Origin: Actinomadura roseirufa
Lineage (GTDB): Bacteria > Actinomycetota > Actinomycetes > Streptosporangiales > Streptosporangiaceae
Length of the DNA: 61,383 nucleotides
Reading direction: 5' to 3'
Assembly (NCBI RefSeq): GCF_900659635.1
Contig: NZ_CAACVB010000018.1
Coordinates: 1-61,383, forward strand
Below, in pieces: positions 34,526 through 43,609 of the stretch. A program made the translations under genes and the position numbers. The first letter of the stretch is position 1, and each line of letters starts with the position of its first letter. Below the pieces are notes generated by a model. It was not told where the DNA came from. It searched no databases and worked only from the letters and a program-made list of their open reading frames with translations.

Positions 34526-35328
34526 GCTCCGACACTATCCCGGCGCCGGGACATCATCGGACGTTCCCGGACGCGGTCGTCCAGGGCGGGCGGCAGCGAG
34601 GTGGCCCAGAGCGCGGCGACGACGATCGCGGCCCCGATCGCGCCGTCCAGCCAGTAGTGGTTGGCCGTCAGGACCACGACCAGGAGGGTGATCACCGGAT
34701 GGGCGGCGACCAGGTACCGCCACCGCCCGCGGCCGTAGCGGATCACGGCCCAGGCGATCAGCAGCGCCCAGCCGACGTGCAGCGACGGCATCGCGGCGAA
34801 CTGGTTGGTCATGCCCTCCCCCGGGCGCGTCTCGTACGCGGTCGGGCCGTAGGCGGTCATCAGGTCGACGAGCCCGTGGCCGGGCAGCAGCCGGGGCGGG
34901 GCGAGCGGGAAGAGCGAGTGGACGGCCAGCGCCGCCGCCAGCGACCCGATGAGCGCCGCGCGGACCCGCGGCCAGGCCGGACGCCGCCAGAAGTACACCC
35001 ACCCCATGAAAGCCATGATCGCCGGGAAGTGGACGCGGACGTAGTACTCGTTGGCGAGGCGGGCCCAGCCGTCCCAGCGCAGGGCGCCGCGCTGCAGCGA
35101 CGCCTCGTCCGGCAGGTGGAGGGCCCGCTCCAGGTCCCACAGCCGGCGCGCGTTGCCGAACGCCTCGTCCGCGCGGCCGTCGATCAGATGCCTGCCGTAC
35201 CCGTACAGGCTCCACGCCGCCGCCATCACCAGGACCTGGAGGGCGGCGGCGCAGGCGAGGCCGATGATCCGCCGGTCGTGCCGCAGTGCCGCTCCTTGAT
35301 CTCCCCGTCGCCGCATGTCGTTCATCAT
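34522..35328 (-). CDS. PAP2-superfamily membrane phosphatase/transferase
   Basis: A 268-residue polytopic membrane protein with about six helices. The PAP2 motifs appear as [22 protein letters not shown] (catalytic His) and [13 protein letters not shown] (nucleophile His and Asp). This pattern fits the Aur1/Ipt1-like branch, which handles lipid phosphates or inositol-phosphate headgroups. The start is uncertain among ATGs at 35328, 35325 and 35316. It overlaps rarA, but no functional link is evident. Confidence 0.87.
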   Translation of the reverse strand: MMNDMRRRGDQGAALRHDRRIIGLACAAALQVLVMAAAWSLYGYGRHLIDGRADEAFGNARRLWDLERALHLPDEASLQRGALRWDGWARLANEYYVRVHFPAIMAFMGWVYFWRRPAWPRVRAALIGSLAAALAVHSLFPLAPPRLLPGHGLVDLMTAYGPTAYETRPGEGMTNQFAAMPSLHVGWALLIAWAVIRYGRGRWRYLVAAHPVITLLVVVLTANHYWLDGAIGAAIVVAALWATSLPPALDDRVRERPMMSRRRDSVGA

Positions 35329-35460
35329 CCAGCTACCCGGAGTCGCGTAAGTGATACGTCAGGAGGGTTCCGGCTCCGCCTCAGGTCCGAGACCCCGGGG
35401 GAACCCACGGCGGTGCCACGACGTTAAATTCGCCCAGAAGACCGAATCAGGAGCGTGACG

Positions 35461-35952
35461 GTGTCCGGTACGACCCAGCGTCGGCGGCACGGGCTGGCAG
35501 GGCTGCTCGTGGCGCTGTTCGTGGTCGCCGGGCTGGCCTTCAGCTACGGGCTGGGCCACGCACCCCCCGCGCGCCTGTGCACCGAGCACTCGGTGAGCGT
35601 CCCCGTGGACGCCGCCGCGGCGGCGGCCCGGCACCACCCGCCGTCCGAGAGGACGGGGCCGCCCACCTCCACGGGAACGCGGATCGCGGCGCCGCTCGCG
35701 CTCCACGGCGTCCCCGCGCTCGGCGGGTCCGCGGGCACCGCCGCGAACGCGCCGCTGTCGCCGCTACCTCCACTGGACGCGTGCCTGTGCCTGGCCGTCC
35801 TGTTCACGCTCATGGTGCTCGCCCTTCTGGCCGCGGGGGCATGGCGCGCGTTCCGGAGGCTCCCCGCCCGTGCCGGCTGGGAGCGCGCCGCCCCGGCGGG
35901 CGCCCTTCCCGCTCTCCTCTCGCTCTCCTCACTACAGGTTCTCAGGCTGTGA
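35461..35952 (+). CDS. DUF6153-like small membrane protein
   Basis: The 163-residue product has a signal-anchor-like helix at about 12-30 (AGLLVALFVVAGLAFSYGL). A Pro/Ala/His-containing exterior segment with HHPP follows, then a second helix (CLCLAVLFTLMVLALLAAGAW). The layout matches actinobacterial DUF6153 proteins, which often lie beside DUF305 genes. AGGAG lies seven bases before GTG 35461 but only one base before GTG 35455, so the later codon is chosen. Its function is unknown. Confidence 0.6.
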   Translation: MSGTTQRRRHGLAGLLVALFVVAGLAFSYGLGHAPPARLCTEHSVSVPVDAAAAAARHHPPSERTGPPTSTGTRIAAPLALHGVPALGGSAGTAANAPLSPLPPLDACLCLAVLFTLMVLALLAAGAWRAFRRLPARAGWERAAPAGALPALLSLSSLQVLRL

Positions 35953-36067
35953 CGGACCGGCCGTAAGGCCACCGGCACCGTCCGTGACGTCCCCAGGACG
36001 TTCGTCGTACGGCGCTGCCTCATGTCCGTTCTCACTCAGCCCGAGCACCCCCGAGAGGAGCGCTCGC

Positions 36068-36676
36068 ATGTCCAAGAGCGCCAGAAACCGGAACAACCGC
36101 AGCAAGAACGCCCTGACGGCGCGGCAGGTGCCGTGGGGCGGCATCGCCTTCTTCACCGTGATCGGCCTGGTGGCGGTCGTGGCCATCGGCTACGCCTTCC
36201 TCCAGTCCCGGTCGTCGGCTTCGGCGGAGTCGGCGTCCATCTCCGGACTCGTCAAGAAGGACGGCCTGGGCCGCGATCACACGACACAGGCCGTCAAGTA
36301 CGCCACCTCGCCGCCCATGGGAGGCGACCACGACCCCGTCTGGCAGAACTGCGACGCCCGCGTCTACGACCGGCCCCTGCGCGACGAGAACGCCGTCCAC
36401 TCCCTCGAGCACGGCGCCGTCTGGATCACCTACCGGCCCGGGCTGCCCGCGGACCAGCTCGCCCGCCTCAAGACCAAGGTCTCGTCGACCGACTACACCC
36501 TGATGAGCCCTTATCCGGCCCTGGACGCCCCGATAGCGCTCACCGCCTGGGGACGTCAGGTGAAGCTCCAGAACGCCGCCGACGAGCGTGTGGACGCCTT
36601 CCTGCGCGCGTTCGTGAAGGGCCCGCAGACCCCCGAGCCCGGCGCCTCCTGCGGCGGCGCCAAGGACGCCCCGTGA
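36068..36676 (+). CDS. DUF3105 domain membrane-anchored protein
   Basis: The 202-residue protein has a basic cytoplasmic tail, one membrane helix at about 24-46 and an extracellular DUF3105 domain. Conserved residues are seen in GGDHDPVWQNC and AVHSLEHGAVWITY; these His, Asp and Cys residues could bind metal. GAGAGGAGCGCTCGC precedes the ATG. Its stop codon overlaps the DUF305 gene (GTGA), so both are made together. The two families are frequently neighbours. A role in copper handling is often suspected but not shown. Confidence 0.85.
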   Translation: MSKSARNRNNRSKNALTARQVPWGGIAFFTVIGLVAVVAIGYAFLQSRSSASAESASISGLVKKDGLGRDHTTQAVKYATSPPMGGDHDPVWQNCDARVYDRPLRDENAVHSLEHGAVWITYRPGLPADQLARLKTKVSSTDYTLMSPYPALDAPIALTAWGRQVKLQNAADERVDAFLRAFVKGPQTPEPGASCGGAKDAP

Positions 36677-37335
36677 GCACCGCCGTCCCCGGGCCGCGGG
36701 GACGGCGGGCCACCGTCGTCCTCGCGGCGCTGGTGCTGCTCGCCGCCGCCGCGCTGGTCGCGGTGACCGCGGCGCGCTCGGGGCGGCCCGGCACCGGCGG
36801 CCCCGAGGCCGGGTTCGCCCGCGACATGAGCGCCCACCACGCGCAGGCGGTGCGGATGTCGTTCACCGTCCGGGACCGGACGCGGGACCCCGCCGTCCGG
36901 CTGCTCGCCTACGACATCATCAACACCCAGTCCGCGCAGATCGGCATGATGACGGCCTGGCTGGACGAGTGGGACCTGCCCAAGACCGACCCGGAGGGTC
37001 CCATGCGGTGGATGGCCGGGCACTCCGGGCACGGCGCCGCGGGGCCCGCTCCCACGGGTGCGGCGGGCGGCGGCCCCGGGGCCCGGATGCCGGGGATGGC
37101 GACGCGCGAGCAGCTCGCGGAGCTGGAGCGCGCGCAGGGCCGCGCGGCCGAGGTGCTGTTCCTGCGCCTCATGATCGCCCATCATCGCGGCGGGGTCGCC
37201 ATGGCCGAGGCGGTGCTGGCCCGCACCGGCCACGACCGCGTCCGGCGGCTGGCCCGGACCATGGTCGACGGACAGCGGGCGGAGATCACCCTGATGAACG
37301 GGATGCTGCGCGAGCGCGGGAGCGGCGCGGTGTGA
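36673..37335 (+). CDS. DUF305 family membrane-anchored protein
   Basis: The 220-residue protein has an N-terminal membrane segment (VVLAALVLLAAAALVAVTA). The exterior ferritin-like DUF305 domain contains two histidine pairs, DMSAHHAQAVRMS and MIAHHRGGVAMAE. A Gly/Pro/Met-rich linker with HSGHG lies between them. Paired His and Met residues suggest metal binding. It is translationally coupled to the DUF3105 gene. A bidirectional terminator follows. Confidence 0.9.
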   Translation: MSTAVPGPRGRRATVVLAALVLLAAAALVAVTAARSGRPGTGGPEAGFARDMSAHHAQAVRMSFTVRDRTRDPAVRLLAYDIINTQSAQIGMMTAWLDEWDLPKTDPEGPMRWMAGHSGHGAAGPAPTGAAGGGPGARMPGMATREQLAELERAQGRAAEVLFLRLMIAHHRGGVAMAEAVLARTGHDRVRRLARTMVDGQRAEITLMNGMLRERGSGAV

Positions 37336-37351
37336 GGTGCGACGTGAGCCC

Positions 37352-37385
37352 CGGCGGCCGGCTCCCTTCCGGGTACCGGCCGCCG
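37352..37385. terminator. bidirectional terminator between DUF305 and DUF349 genes
   Basis: CGGCGGCCGG (37352-37361) and CCGGCCGCCG (37376-37385) form a perfect 10-bp stem with a 14-nt loop. It lies in the 81-bp gap between converging genes and can serve both. Confidence 0.75.
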
Positions 37386-37416
37386 AGTGCGCCGGCGGGT
37401 GCCGTGGAGCCGGGCC

Positions 37417-38652
37417 TCAGGAGAACTCGGCGAGCGTGCGCTCGGCCTCTTCCAGCCAGGCCCGGCGGGCGTTCAGCGCCTCCTCGGCGTCCTTGACGTC
37501 CTTGTCGCGGCCCGCCGAGCGGGCCTTGTCCAGCCGCCGCTGGAACTGGTCGATGGAGGTGCGCAGCTGCGCCACCGTCGCCTCGGCGCGCGCCCGCGCC
37601 TCGGGGTTGGTGCGCCGCCACTCGCTCTCCTCGGCGGACCGCACCGTCTCCTCGATCTTGCGCAGCCGTCCCTCCAGCCGGTCGCGCTGGTCGCGCGGGA
37701 CCATGCCCGCGGCCTCCCAGCGCTCCTGGATCGCGCGCAGCGCCTGCCGGGCCTGCCGCACGTCCCGCACCGGCAGCAGCCGCTCCGCCTCAGCGAGGAT
37801 CTTCTCCTTCTCCTCGGCGTGCTCCTGGAACTCGGCGTCCCGCTCGGCGAACGCGGCGCTGCGTGCCTGGAAGAAGGTGTCCTGGGCGCCCTTGAACCGG
37901 GCCCACAGTTCCTCTTCGGTGTCGCGGGCGGCGCGGCCGGCCAGCTTCCAGCGGCGCATGAGATCGCGGTACACCGCGGCGGTCTCGCCCCAGTCGGTGG
38001 AGCCCGACAGCGCCTCGGCCTCGGCGACCAGCCGGTCCTTCTCCCGGCGGGCCTCCTCGCGCTGGTCGTCCAGCGTCGCGAAGTAGACCTTGCGGCGCTT
38101 GGTGAAGGCGTTGCGCGCCGACGACAGCCGCTTCCACAGCGCGGTCTCGGTGGGCCGGTCGATGCGGTCGGCGGCCTTCCACTCCTCGACGAGCTGACGC
38201 AGCCGCTCGCCGCCGTTCTTCCAGTGCGTCTCCTCGACGGCGATCCGCTCGGCCTCGGCGACGATGCGCTCCTTGACCTCGCGGGCCTCGGTGCGGTGCT
38301 GCTCGCGCTGGGCCTTGACCTCCTCGCGCCGCCGCCCGACCTGCTCGGTCAGCCCGTCCAGGCGGCGGGCCAGCGCGTCGAGGTCGCCGACCGCGTGCGC
38401 CTCGGTGACCGCCTCGCGCAGCCGCTGGATGCTCTGCTGGGCCTGCCCGGGCTGCAGGTCGGTCGTGCGGACCCGCTGCTCGAGCAGCCCGATCTCGGTG
38501 GCCAGCGCATCGTACTTGCGCTTGAAATAGGACAGGGCCTCATCCGGCGCGCCGGCCTGCCAGGACCCCACGACGCGCTCGCCGTCGGTCGTCCTGACGT
38601 AGACGGTGCCGTCCTCGTCCACCCGGCCCCAGGGATCGGTAGCGCTGGACAC
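37417..38652 (-). CDS. DUF349 coiled-coil protein
   Basis: A 411-residue, highly charged, helical cytoplasmic protein with several DUF349 repeats. Repeat marks include LRQLVEEWKAADRIDRPTE, YRDLMRRWKLAGRAARDTEE and LRAIQERWEAAGMVPRDQR. The family may act with RNA or ribosome-related processes, but its function is unproven. The GTG at 38652 follows AGGAGGCAAGG and gives the conserved start SSATDPWGRVDEDG; the frame further upstream is not used. It lies behind the cyclophilin gene, an order also seen in Streptomyces. Confidence 0.92.
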   Translation of the reverse strand: MSSATDPWGRVDEDGTVYVRTTDGERVVGSWQAGAPDEALSYFKRKYDALATEIGLLEQRVRTTDLQPGQAQQSIQRLREAVTEAHAVGDLDALARRLDGLTEQVGRRREEVKAQREQHRTEAREVKERIVAEAERIAVEETHWKNGGERLRQLVEEWKAADRIDRPTETALWKRLSSARNAFTKRRKVYFATLDDQREEARREKDRLVAEAEALSGSTDWGETAAVYRDLMRRWKLAGRAARDTEEELWARFKGAQDTFFQARSAAFAERDAEFQEHAEEKEKILAEAERLLPVRDVRQARQALRAIQERWEAAGMVPRDQRDRLEGRLRKIEETVRSAEESEWRRTNPEARARAEATVAQLRTSIDQFQRRLDKARSAGRDKDVKDAEEALNARRAWLEEAERTLAEFS

Positions 38653-38671
38653 CCTTGCCTCCTGAATCACA

Positions 38672-38700
38672 GGTCCGGTCGCGCACGCGGCCACCGGACC
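38672..38700 (-). terminator. hairpin between cyclophilin and DUF349 genes
   Basis: GGTCCGGT (38672-38679) and ACCGGACC (38693-38700) form an 8-bp stem with a 13-nt loop. It starts 26 nt after the cyclophilin stop codon and ends just before the ribosome site of the DUF349 gene. It may partly terminate, or it may be a leader structure. A possible -10 box TACTAA lies at 38710-38715. Confidence 0.5.
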
Positions 38701-38725
38701 CTCCACACCTTAGTATCCCGTTCGC

Positions 38726-39505
38726 CTATTTCCCGGCGATCGTGACGTCCTGGATCGTGACCTTCTTCTTGGGAGCGCCGTCCCCCTGGGGATTGGAGCC
38801 CGCCTTGGCGATCTTCTCCAGCACGTCCATACCCTTCGTGATTTTCCCGAACACGGAGTAGTCAGGCTGAAGCTGCGAATCGCCGTACACCATGAAGAAC
38901 TGGCTGCCGTTGGTGTCCGGACCGGAGTTCGCCATGGCGAGCGTTCCCTTGGTGTACTTGGCACCGGCGGTGTTCTCATTGGGGAACTCGTACCCGGGCC
39001 CGCCCCTTCCGGTCCCCTTGGGGTCGCCGCATTGGAGCACATTGAGCCCGCCACTGGTCAACCGGTGGCAGGGGCTGTTGTCAAGGAAATTCTTCTGCGC
39101 CAGGAAGGCGAACGAGTTCACCGTGCAGGGCGCCTTGGCGGCGTCCAGGTCCATGACCACGTCGCCCTCGTTGGTCTTGACCGTCGCCTGGACCACGCCG
39201 GAGTAGGCGGGCTTGGCGGGCGGCCTTCCGAGGTCCTTGGGGGCGCCGTCGGCCTGCGCGGGCTTGTAGGCGCACTGCCCGCCGGCGCTGGGGCTCGCGC
39301 CGGCGGCGGCGCCCTTCCCGTCACCGTCGCCGTCGCCGCTCATGACCACCGCCGCCGCCGTGCCGCCGCCGGCGAGCACCACGACCGCGGCGACCGCGCC
39401 TATGATCTTCAGGCGGCGGGCACGGGCCGCCTCGGCCTGCCGGCGCTGCTGCTGGCGCTCGTAGCGTTGCCGTGCGAGCTGCTTCTTGCGGTCCTTCCCC
39501 GCCAC
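38726..39505 (-). CDS. membrane-anchored peptidyl-prolyl isomerase (cyclophilin)
   Basis: The 259-residue protein has a basic N-terminus, one membrane helix at about 33-56 and a Gly/Asp-rich linker. An exterior cyclophilin domain follows with conserved NSFAFLA, FPNENTAGAKYTKGTLAMAN and NGSQFFMVYGD. Some residues of the classic catalytic set are kept (the segment around GSQFF). It probably assists folding of exported proteins. The GTG start at 39505 has GAAGGGCAGGCAC upstream. The 240 bp beyond it are gene-free; a -10-like TACTAT lies at 39546-39551. Confidence 0.93.
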   Translation of the reverse strand: MAGKDRKKQLARQRYERQQQRRQAEAARARRLKIIGAVAAVVVLAGGGTAAAVVMSGDGDGDGKGAAAGASPSAGGQCAYKPAQADGAPKDLGRPPAKPAYSGVVQATVKTNEGDVVMDLDAAKAPCTVNSFAFLAQKNFLDNSPCHRLTSGGLNVLQCGDPKGTGRGGPGYEFPNENTAGAKYTKGTLAMANSGPDTNGSQFFMVYGDSQLQPDYSVFGKITKGMDVLEKIAKAGSNPQGDGAPKKKVTIQDVTIAGK

Positions 39506-39746
39506 GTGCCTGCCCTTCCGCTGTGATCAGGTGAACGTGCAGCGCATAGTAGCGGTCCCCGGCGGCGGGCGCGCCGCCCGCTGAACGAACGTGGAGGAAC
39601 GCCGCCGCGACGCCGTCCGGGACCCGCGGGGGGACCCGTGAGAGACCCGCGGGCGACACGGCCGTCCGCATCTCGTTCGCGGTGGCCGTGGCCGCGCCGG
39701 TACTCTCGGAGGGCCCATCCGAGATGGTTCGAAGGAAAGGACGGCC

Positions 39747-40490
39747 GTGCTCGTCGCCGGGTTCCCCGCTGGATCGTTCGCCGCGAACTGCTACGTCGTG
39801 GCGCCCGCCGCGGGCGAGGAGTGCGTCATCGTCGATCCCGGCCAGGACGCCGAGGCCGGGATCGAGGAGATCCTCCGCGAGCACCGGCTCAAGCCGGTCG
39901 CGGTGCTGCTCACCCACGGGCATCTCGACCACGTCTGGTCGGTCGCCCCGGTCTGCGGCGCAAAGGACGTCCCCGCCTACGTCCATCCGGACGACCGCGA
40001 GCTGCTCACCGACCCGGCCAAGGGTCTGTCCCTCGGCCCCGGGCAGCAGCTGTTCGGCGGCCTCGAGCTGACCGAGCCGGACGACGTCCGCGAGCTGGCC
40101 GACGGCGCCGCGCTGGAACTGGCGGGCCTGAGCATCACCGTCGACCACGCGCCCGGCCACACGCCCGGGTCGGTGACCTTCCGTACGCCCGCGGGCCCCG
40201 GCGTCCCGGACGTCATGTTCACGGGCGACCTGCTGTTCGCCGGATCGATCGGGCGCACCGACCTGCCGGGCGGCTCCCACGAGGCGATCCTCGCGAGCCT
40301 GACGCGGGTGTGCCTGGCCCGCCCCGACGAGACCGCCGTCCTGCCGGGGCACGGCCCGCAGACCACAATCGGCCGCGAGCGCGCGACCAACCCGTACCTC
40401 CGCGGGCTCGCGCCGGGGAACGCGGGGGGATCCTCCCCCCTGACCGGCGCGACGCCGCGGCCCGCGGACGGGCCCAACAAGGGATTCTGA
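39747..40490 (+). CDS. metallo-beta-lactamase fold hydrolase, glyoxalase II-like
   Basis: This 247-residue cytosolic hydrolase has the metal-binding motif THGHLDH at residues 56-62. [10 protein letters not shown] and the Asp in [10 protein letters not shown] supply further ligands, and LPGHGP is the last histidine. The family includes hydroxyacylglutathione hydrolases, but actinomycetes use other thiols, so the substrate is open. AAAGGACGGCC precedes the GTG. It is directly upstream of hisS, as in Streptomyces. Confidence 0.93.
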   Translation: MLVAGFPAGSFAANCYVVAPAAGEECVIVDPGQDAEAGIEEILREHRLKPVAVLLTHGHLDHVWSVAPVCGAKDVPAYVHPDDRELLTDPAKGLSLGPGQQLFGGLELTEPDDVRELADGAALELAGLSITVDHAPGHTPGSVTFRTPAGPGVPDVMFTGDLLFAGSIGRTDLPGGSHEAILASLTRVCLARPDETAVLPGHGPQTTIGRERATNPYLRGLAPGNAGGSSPLTGATPRPADGPNKGF

Positions 40491-40501
40491 GTCAAGAGAT
40501 C

Positions 40502-41770
40502 ATGAGTTCGAGCTTCCAGGCCCCCAAGGGGGTCAGTGAATACGTCCCGCCGCGCGCGGACCTCTTCTACGCCATCCGCGAGGCGTTCGCCGAGCAGGCC
40601 AGGCTCGCCGGCTACGGCTACCTGGAACTGGCCGTCTTCGAGGACACGAACCTGTTCCGGCGGGGCGTCGGCGAGTCCACCGACGTGGTGTCCAAGGAGA
40701 TGTACACCTTCGAGGACCGGGGCGGCCGGTCGCTCACGCTGCGCCCGGAGTTCACCGCGACGGTGCTGCGGGCCGTCCTGGAGAACAACCTCCACAAGGA
40801 GGGCGCCCTCCCCGTCAAGGTGTGGACCACCGGGCCGGCGTTCCGCGCCGAGCGTCCCCAGCAGGGCCGTTACCGGCAGTTCTACCAGCTCGACCTGGAG
40901 GCGATCGGCAGCGAGGACCCGCAGGTCGACGCCGAGACCATCGCGATCGCCGCGAACTGGTACCGGTCGCTGGGGCTGACGCGGGTGCGGCTGCTGCTGA
41001 ACTCGCTCGGCTGCCGGGAGTGCCGTCCCGCCTACCGGGCCCTGCTCCAGGACTTCCTGCGCGGCCTGGACCTGGACGAGGCCACCCGCGCCCGCATCGA
41101 GATCAACCCGCTGCGGGTGCTGGACGACAAGCGGCCCCAGGTCCGCGCCCAGATCGCGGACGCGCCGCTGATGGCCGACCACCTCTGCCCCGCGTGCAAG
41201 GCCCACCACGACCGCGTCCGGGAGCTGCTGGCCGACCTCGGCATCGCCTGGGAGGACACGCCCACCCTCGTCCGCGGCCTGGACTACTACACCCGCACCA
41301 CCTACGAGTTCGACCACCCGCTGCTCGGCGCCCAGTCCGGCATCGGCGGCGGCGGCCGTTACGACGGGCTCTCCGAGGACATCGGCGGGCCGCCCCTGCC
41401 CGGCATCGGGTTCGGGCTGGGCCTCGACCGCACCGTCCTCGCGATGGAGGCCGAGGGCACCGCGTTCGCCCCCGGGCCGCGCTGCGAGGTGTTCGGGGTG
41501 GCGCTCGGCGAGGCCGCCGAGCGCCGGCTGTTCGGGCTGGTCGCCGAGCTGCGCGGCGCCGGGATCGCCGCCGACATGGCGTTCGGCGGCAAGCGGCTGA
41601 AGGGGGCCATGAAGGACGCCGGGCGGTCCGGCGCCCGGTACGCCGTGATCCTCGGCGAGCGGGACATCGCGGACGGCGTCGCCCAGGTCAAGGATCTGGC
41701 CGAGGGCGAGCAGACCGCCGTTCCGCTCACCGGCATCGCATCGACGTTGAAGGAAAGGCTTTCCAGATGA
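40502..41770 (+). CDS. hisS: histidyl-tRNA synthetase
   Basis: The 422-residue class II enzyme charges tRNA-His. It begins with [12 protein letters not shown], typical of the HisRS core. The substrate motifs are [13 protein letters not shown] and GGGGRYDGL, and motif 3 is [12 protein letters not shown]. The C-terminal anticodon domain ends the protein. Only a weak ribosome site (AAGAG) precedes the ATG, 11 bases after the hydrolase stop. Its own stop codon overlaps the aspS start (ATGA). Confidence 0.97.
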   Translation: MSSSFQAPKGVSEYVPPRADLFYAIREAFAEQARLAGYGYLELAVFEDTNLFRRGVGESTDVVSKEMYTFEDRGGRSLTLRPEFTATVLRAVLENNLHKEGALPVKVWTTGPAFRAERPQQGRYRQFYQLDLEAIGSEDPQVDAETIAIAANWYRSLGLTRVRLLLNSLGCRECRPAYRALLQDFLRGLDLDEATRARIEINPLRVLDDKRPQVRAQIADAPLMADHLCPACKAHHDRVRELLADLGIAWEDTPTLVRGLDYYTRTTYEFDHPLLGAQSGIGGGGRYDGLSEDIGGPPLPGIGFGLGLDRTVLAMEAEGTAFAPGPRCEVFGVALGEAAERRLFGLVAELRGAGIAADMAFGGKRLKGAMKDAGRSGARYAVILGERDIADGVAQVKDLAEGEQTAVPLTGIASTLKERLSR

Positions 41771-43527
41771 TCCGCTCGCACGAGGCGGGGACGCTCCGCA
41801 GGGAGCACGCCGGACAGCAGGTGACGCTGGCCGGCTGGGTCGGCCGCCGCCGCGACCACGGCGGCGTCACGTTCATCGACCTGCGCGACGCCTCCGGCAC
41901 CGCGCAGGTCGTGTTCCGTGAGGAGGACGCCGCGCACGACCTGCGCGCCGAGTTCTGCGTGAAGGTCGTGGGAGAGGTCCGCGTCCGGCCGGCGGGCAAC
42001 GAGAACCCCGAACTGCCCACCGGCGACATCGAGGTCGCGGCCGCCGAGATCGAGGTGCTCTCCGAGGCGGCGCCGCTGCCGTTCCCCATCGAGGGCGACG
42101 TCAACGTCAACGAGGAGATCCGGCTCAAGTACCGCTACCTCGACCTGCGCCGCGACGCGGTCGCGCGGGCCGTGCGGGTCCGGTCGGAGGCGTCGTTCAT
42201 CGCGCACGAGGTGATGCGCGAGCACGGCTTCGTCAACGTGGAGACGCCGACGCTGACCGGCTCCACCCCCGAGGGCGCCCGCGACTTCCTCGTGCCCGTC
42301 CGGCTCAAGCCCGGCCACTGGTACGCGCTGCCGCAGTCCCCCCAGCTGTTCAAGCAGCTGCTCATGGTCGGCGGGCTGGAGCGCTACTACCAGATCGCGC
42401 GCTGCTACCGGGACGAGGACTTCCGCGCCGACCGGCAGCCGGAGTTCACCCAGATCGACGTCGAGATGTCGTTCGCCGACCAGGAGGACGTCCTGCGCGT
42501 CGGCGAGGACCTCGTCGCCCGGCTGTGGAAGGAGATCGCCGGGTACGAGATCCCCCTCCCGATCCCCCACATCACCTACGCCGACGCCCTGGCCCGGTAC
42601 GGCTCGGACAAGCCCGACCTGCGCTTCGGCAACGAGCTCACGGACATGACCGAGTACTTCTCGGCCACCTCGTTCCGGGTGTTCCAGGCCCCCTACGTGG
42701 GCGCGGTGGTGATGCCCGGCGGCGCGTCCCAGACCCGCAAGGAGCTGGACGCCTGGCAGGACTGGGCGAAGGCCCGCGGCGCCCGCGGCCTGGCCTACGT
42801 CCTGGTCCAGGAGGACGGCACGCTCGGCGGCCCGGTCGCCAAGAACCTGTCCGACGACGAGAAGGGCGGGCTCGCCGCGAAGACCGGTGCCGCCCCCGGC
42901 GACGCGATCTTCTTCGGCGCGGGCAAGCGGCACTCGACCCAGGAGCTGCTCGGCGCCGCCCGGCTGGAGATCGGCCGCCGCCGCGGCCTGATCGACGAGT
43001 CGGAGTGGAACTTCGTCTGGGTCGTCGACGCGCCGATCTTCGAGCCGGTCGAGGACGAGCGGGGCGAGCAGATCGGCTGGACGTCGGTCCACCACCCCTT
43101 CACCGCGCCGAAGCCCGAGTACGCCGACACCTTCCAGGACGACCCGGGCGGCGCCCTCGCCGACGCCTACGACCTCGTCCTGAACGGCAACGAGATCGGC
43201 GGCGGCTCCGTCCGCATCCACCGGGCCGAGATGCAGCAGCGGGTGTTCGACGTGCTGGGACTGTCCAAGCGGGAGGCCGAGTCGCGGTTCGGCTTCCTGC
43301 TGGAGGCGTTCAAGTTCGGGCCGCCGCCGCACGGCGGCATCGCGTTCGGCTGGGACCGCATGGTCATGCTCCTCGCCCGCCAGGACTCGATCCGCGACGT
43401 CATCGCCTTCCCCAAGGTCGCGTCCGGGTACGACCCCCTCACCGGCGCGCCCACCGTCATCACCGCGCAGCAGCGCGAGGAGGCCGGTGTGGACGTGGTC
43501 CCGGAGGACGCCACCGCCGAAGGCTGA
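41767..43527 (+). CDS. aspS: aspartyl-tRNA synthetase
   Basis: The 586-residue class II enzyme charges tRNA-Asp. An N-terminal OB-fold anticodon domain ([20 protein letters not shown]) is followed by the catalytic core, with motif 2 around [16 protein letters not shown]. The bacterial GAD insertion is present, and motif 3 is [11 protein letters not shown]. Whether it also charges tRNA-Asn depends on whether the genome has AsnRS and GatCAB, which cannot be seen here. It is followed by a strong terminator. Confidence 0.97.
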   Translation: MIRSHEAGTLRREHAGQQVTLAGWVGRRRDHGGVTFIDLRDASGTAQVVFREEDAAHDLRAEFCVKVVGEVRVRPAGNENPELPTGDIEVAAAEIEVLSEAAPLPFPIEGDVNVNEEIRLKYRYLDLRRDAVARAVRVRSEASFIAHEVMREHGFVNVETPTLTGSTPEGARDFLVPVRLKPGHWYALPQSPQLFKQLLMVGGLERYYQIARCYRDEDFRADRQPEFTQIDVEMSFADQEDVLRVGEDLVARLWKEIAGYEIPLPIPHITYADALARYGSDKPDLRFGNELTDMTEYFSATSFRVFQAPYVGAVVMPGGASQTRKELDAWQDWAKARGARGLAYVLVQEDGTLGGPVAKNLSDDEKGGLAAKTGAAPGDAIFFGAGKRHSTQELLGAARLEIGRRRGLIDESEWNFVWVVDAPIFEPVEDERGEQIGWTSVHHPFTAPKPEYADTFQDDPGGALADAYDLVLNGNEIGGGSVRIHRAEMQQRVFDVLGLSKREAESRFGFLLEAFKFGPPPHGGIAFGWDRMVMLLARQDSIRDVIAFPKVASGYDPLTGAPTVITAQQREEAGVDVVPEDATAEG

Positions 43528-43533
43528 CCGGAC

Positions 43534-43559
43534 GGGCGGCCGCCGCGCGGCGGCCGCCC
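43534..43559. terminator. bidirectional terminator between aspS and relA
   Basis: GGGCGGCCGCC (43534-43544) and GGCGGCCGCCC (43549-43559) form a perfect 11-bp stem with loop GCGC. It begins seven bases after the aspS stop codon and also lies 51 bases after the converging relA stop codon. Confidence 0.8.
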
Positions 43560-43609
43560 GCTCCCCGTCACCCGGGAACGGAGCGGGCCGGTGCCTCGGC
43601 GCCCGCCGG

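Noticed and set aside
35455..35457. GTG six bases upstream as start of the DUF6153-like gene
   Set aside because: AGGAG is only one base away, too close for initiation; GTG 35461 has seven-base spacing.
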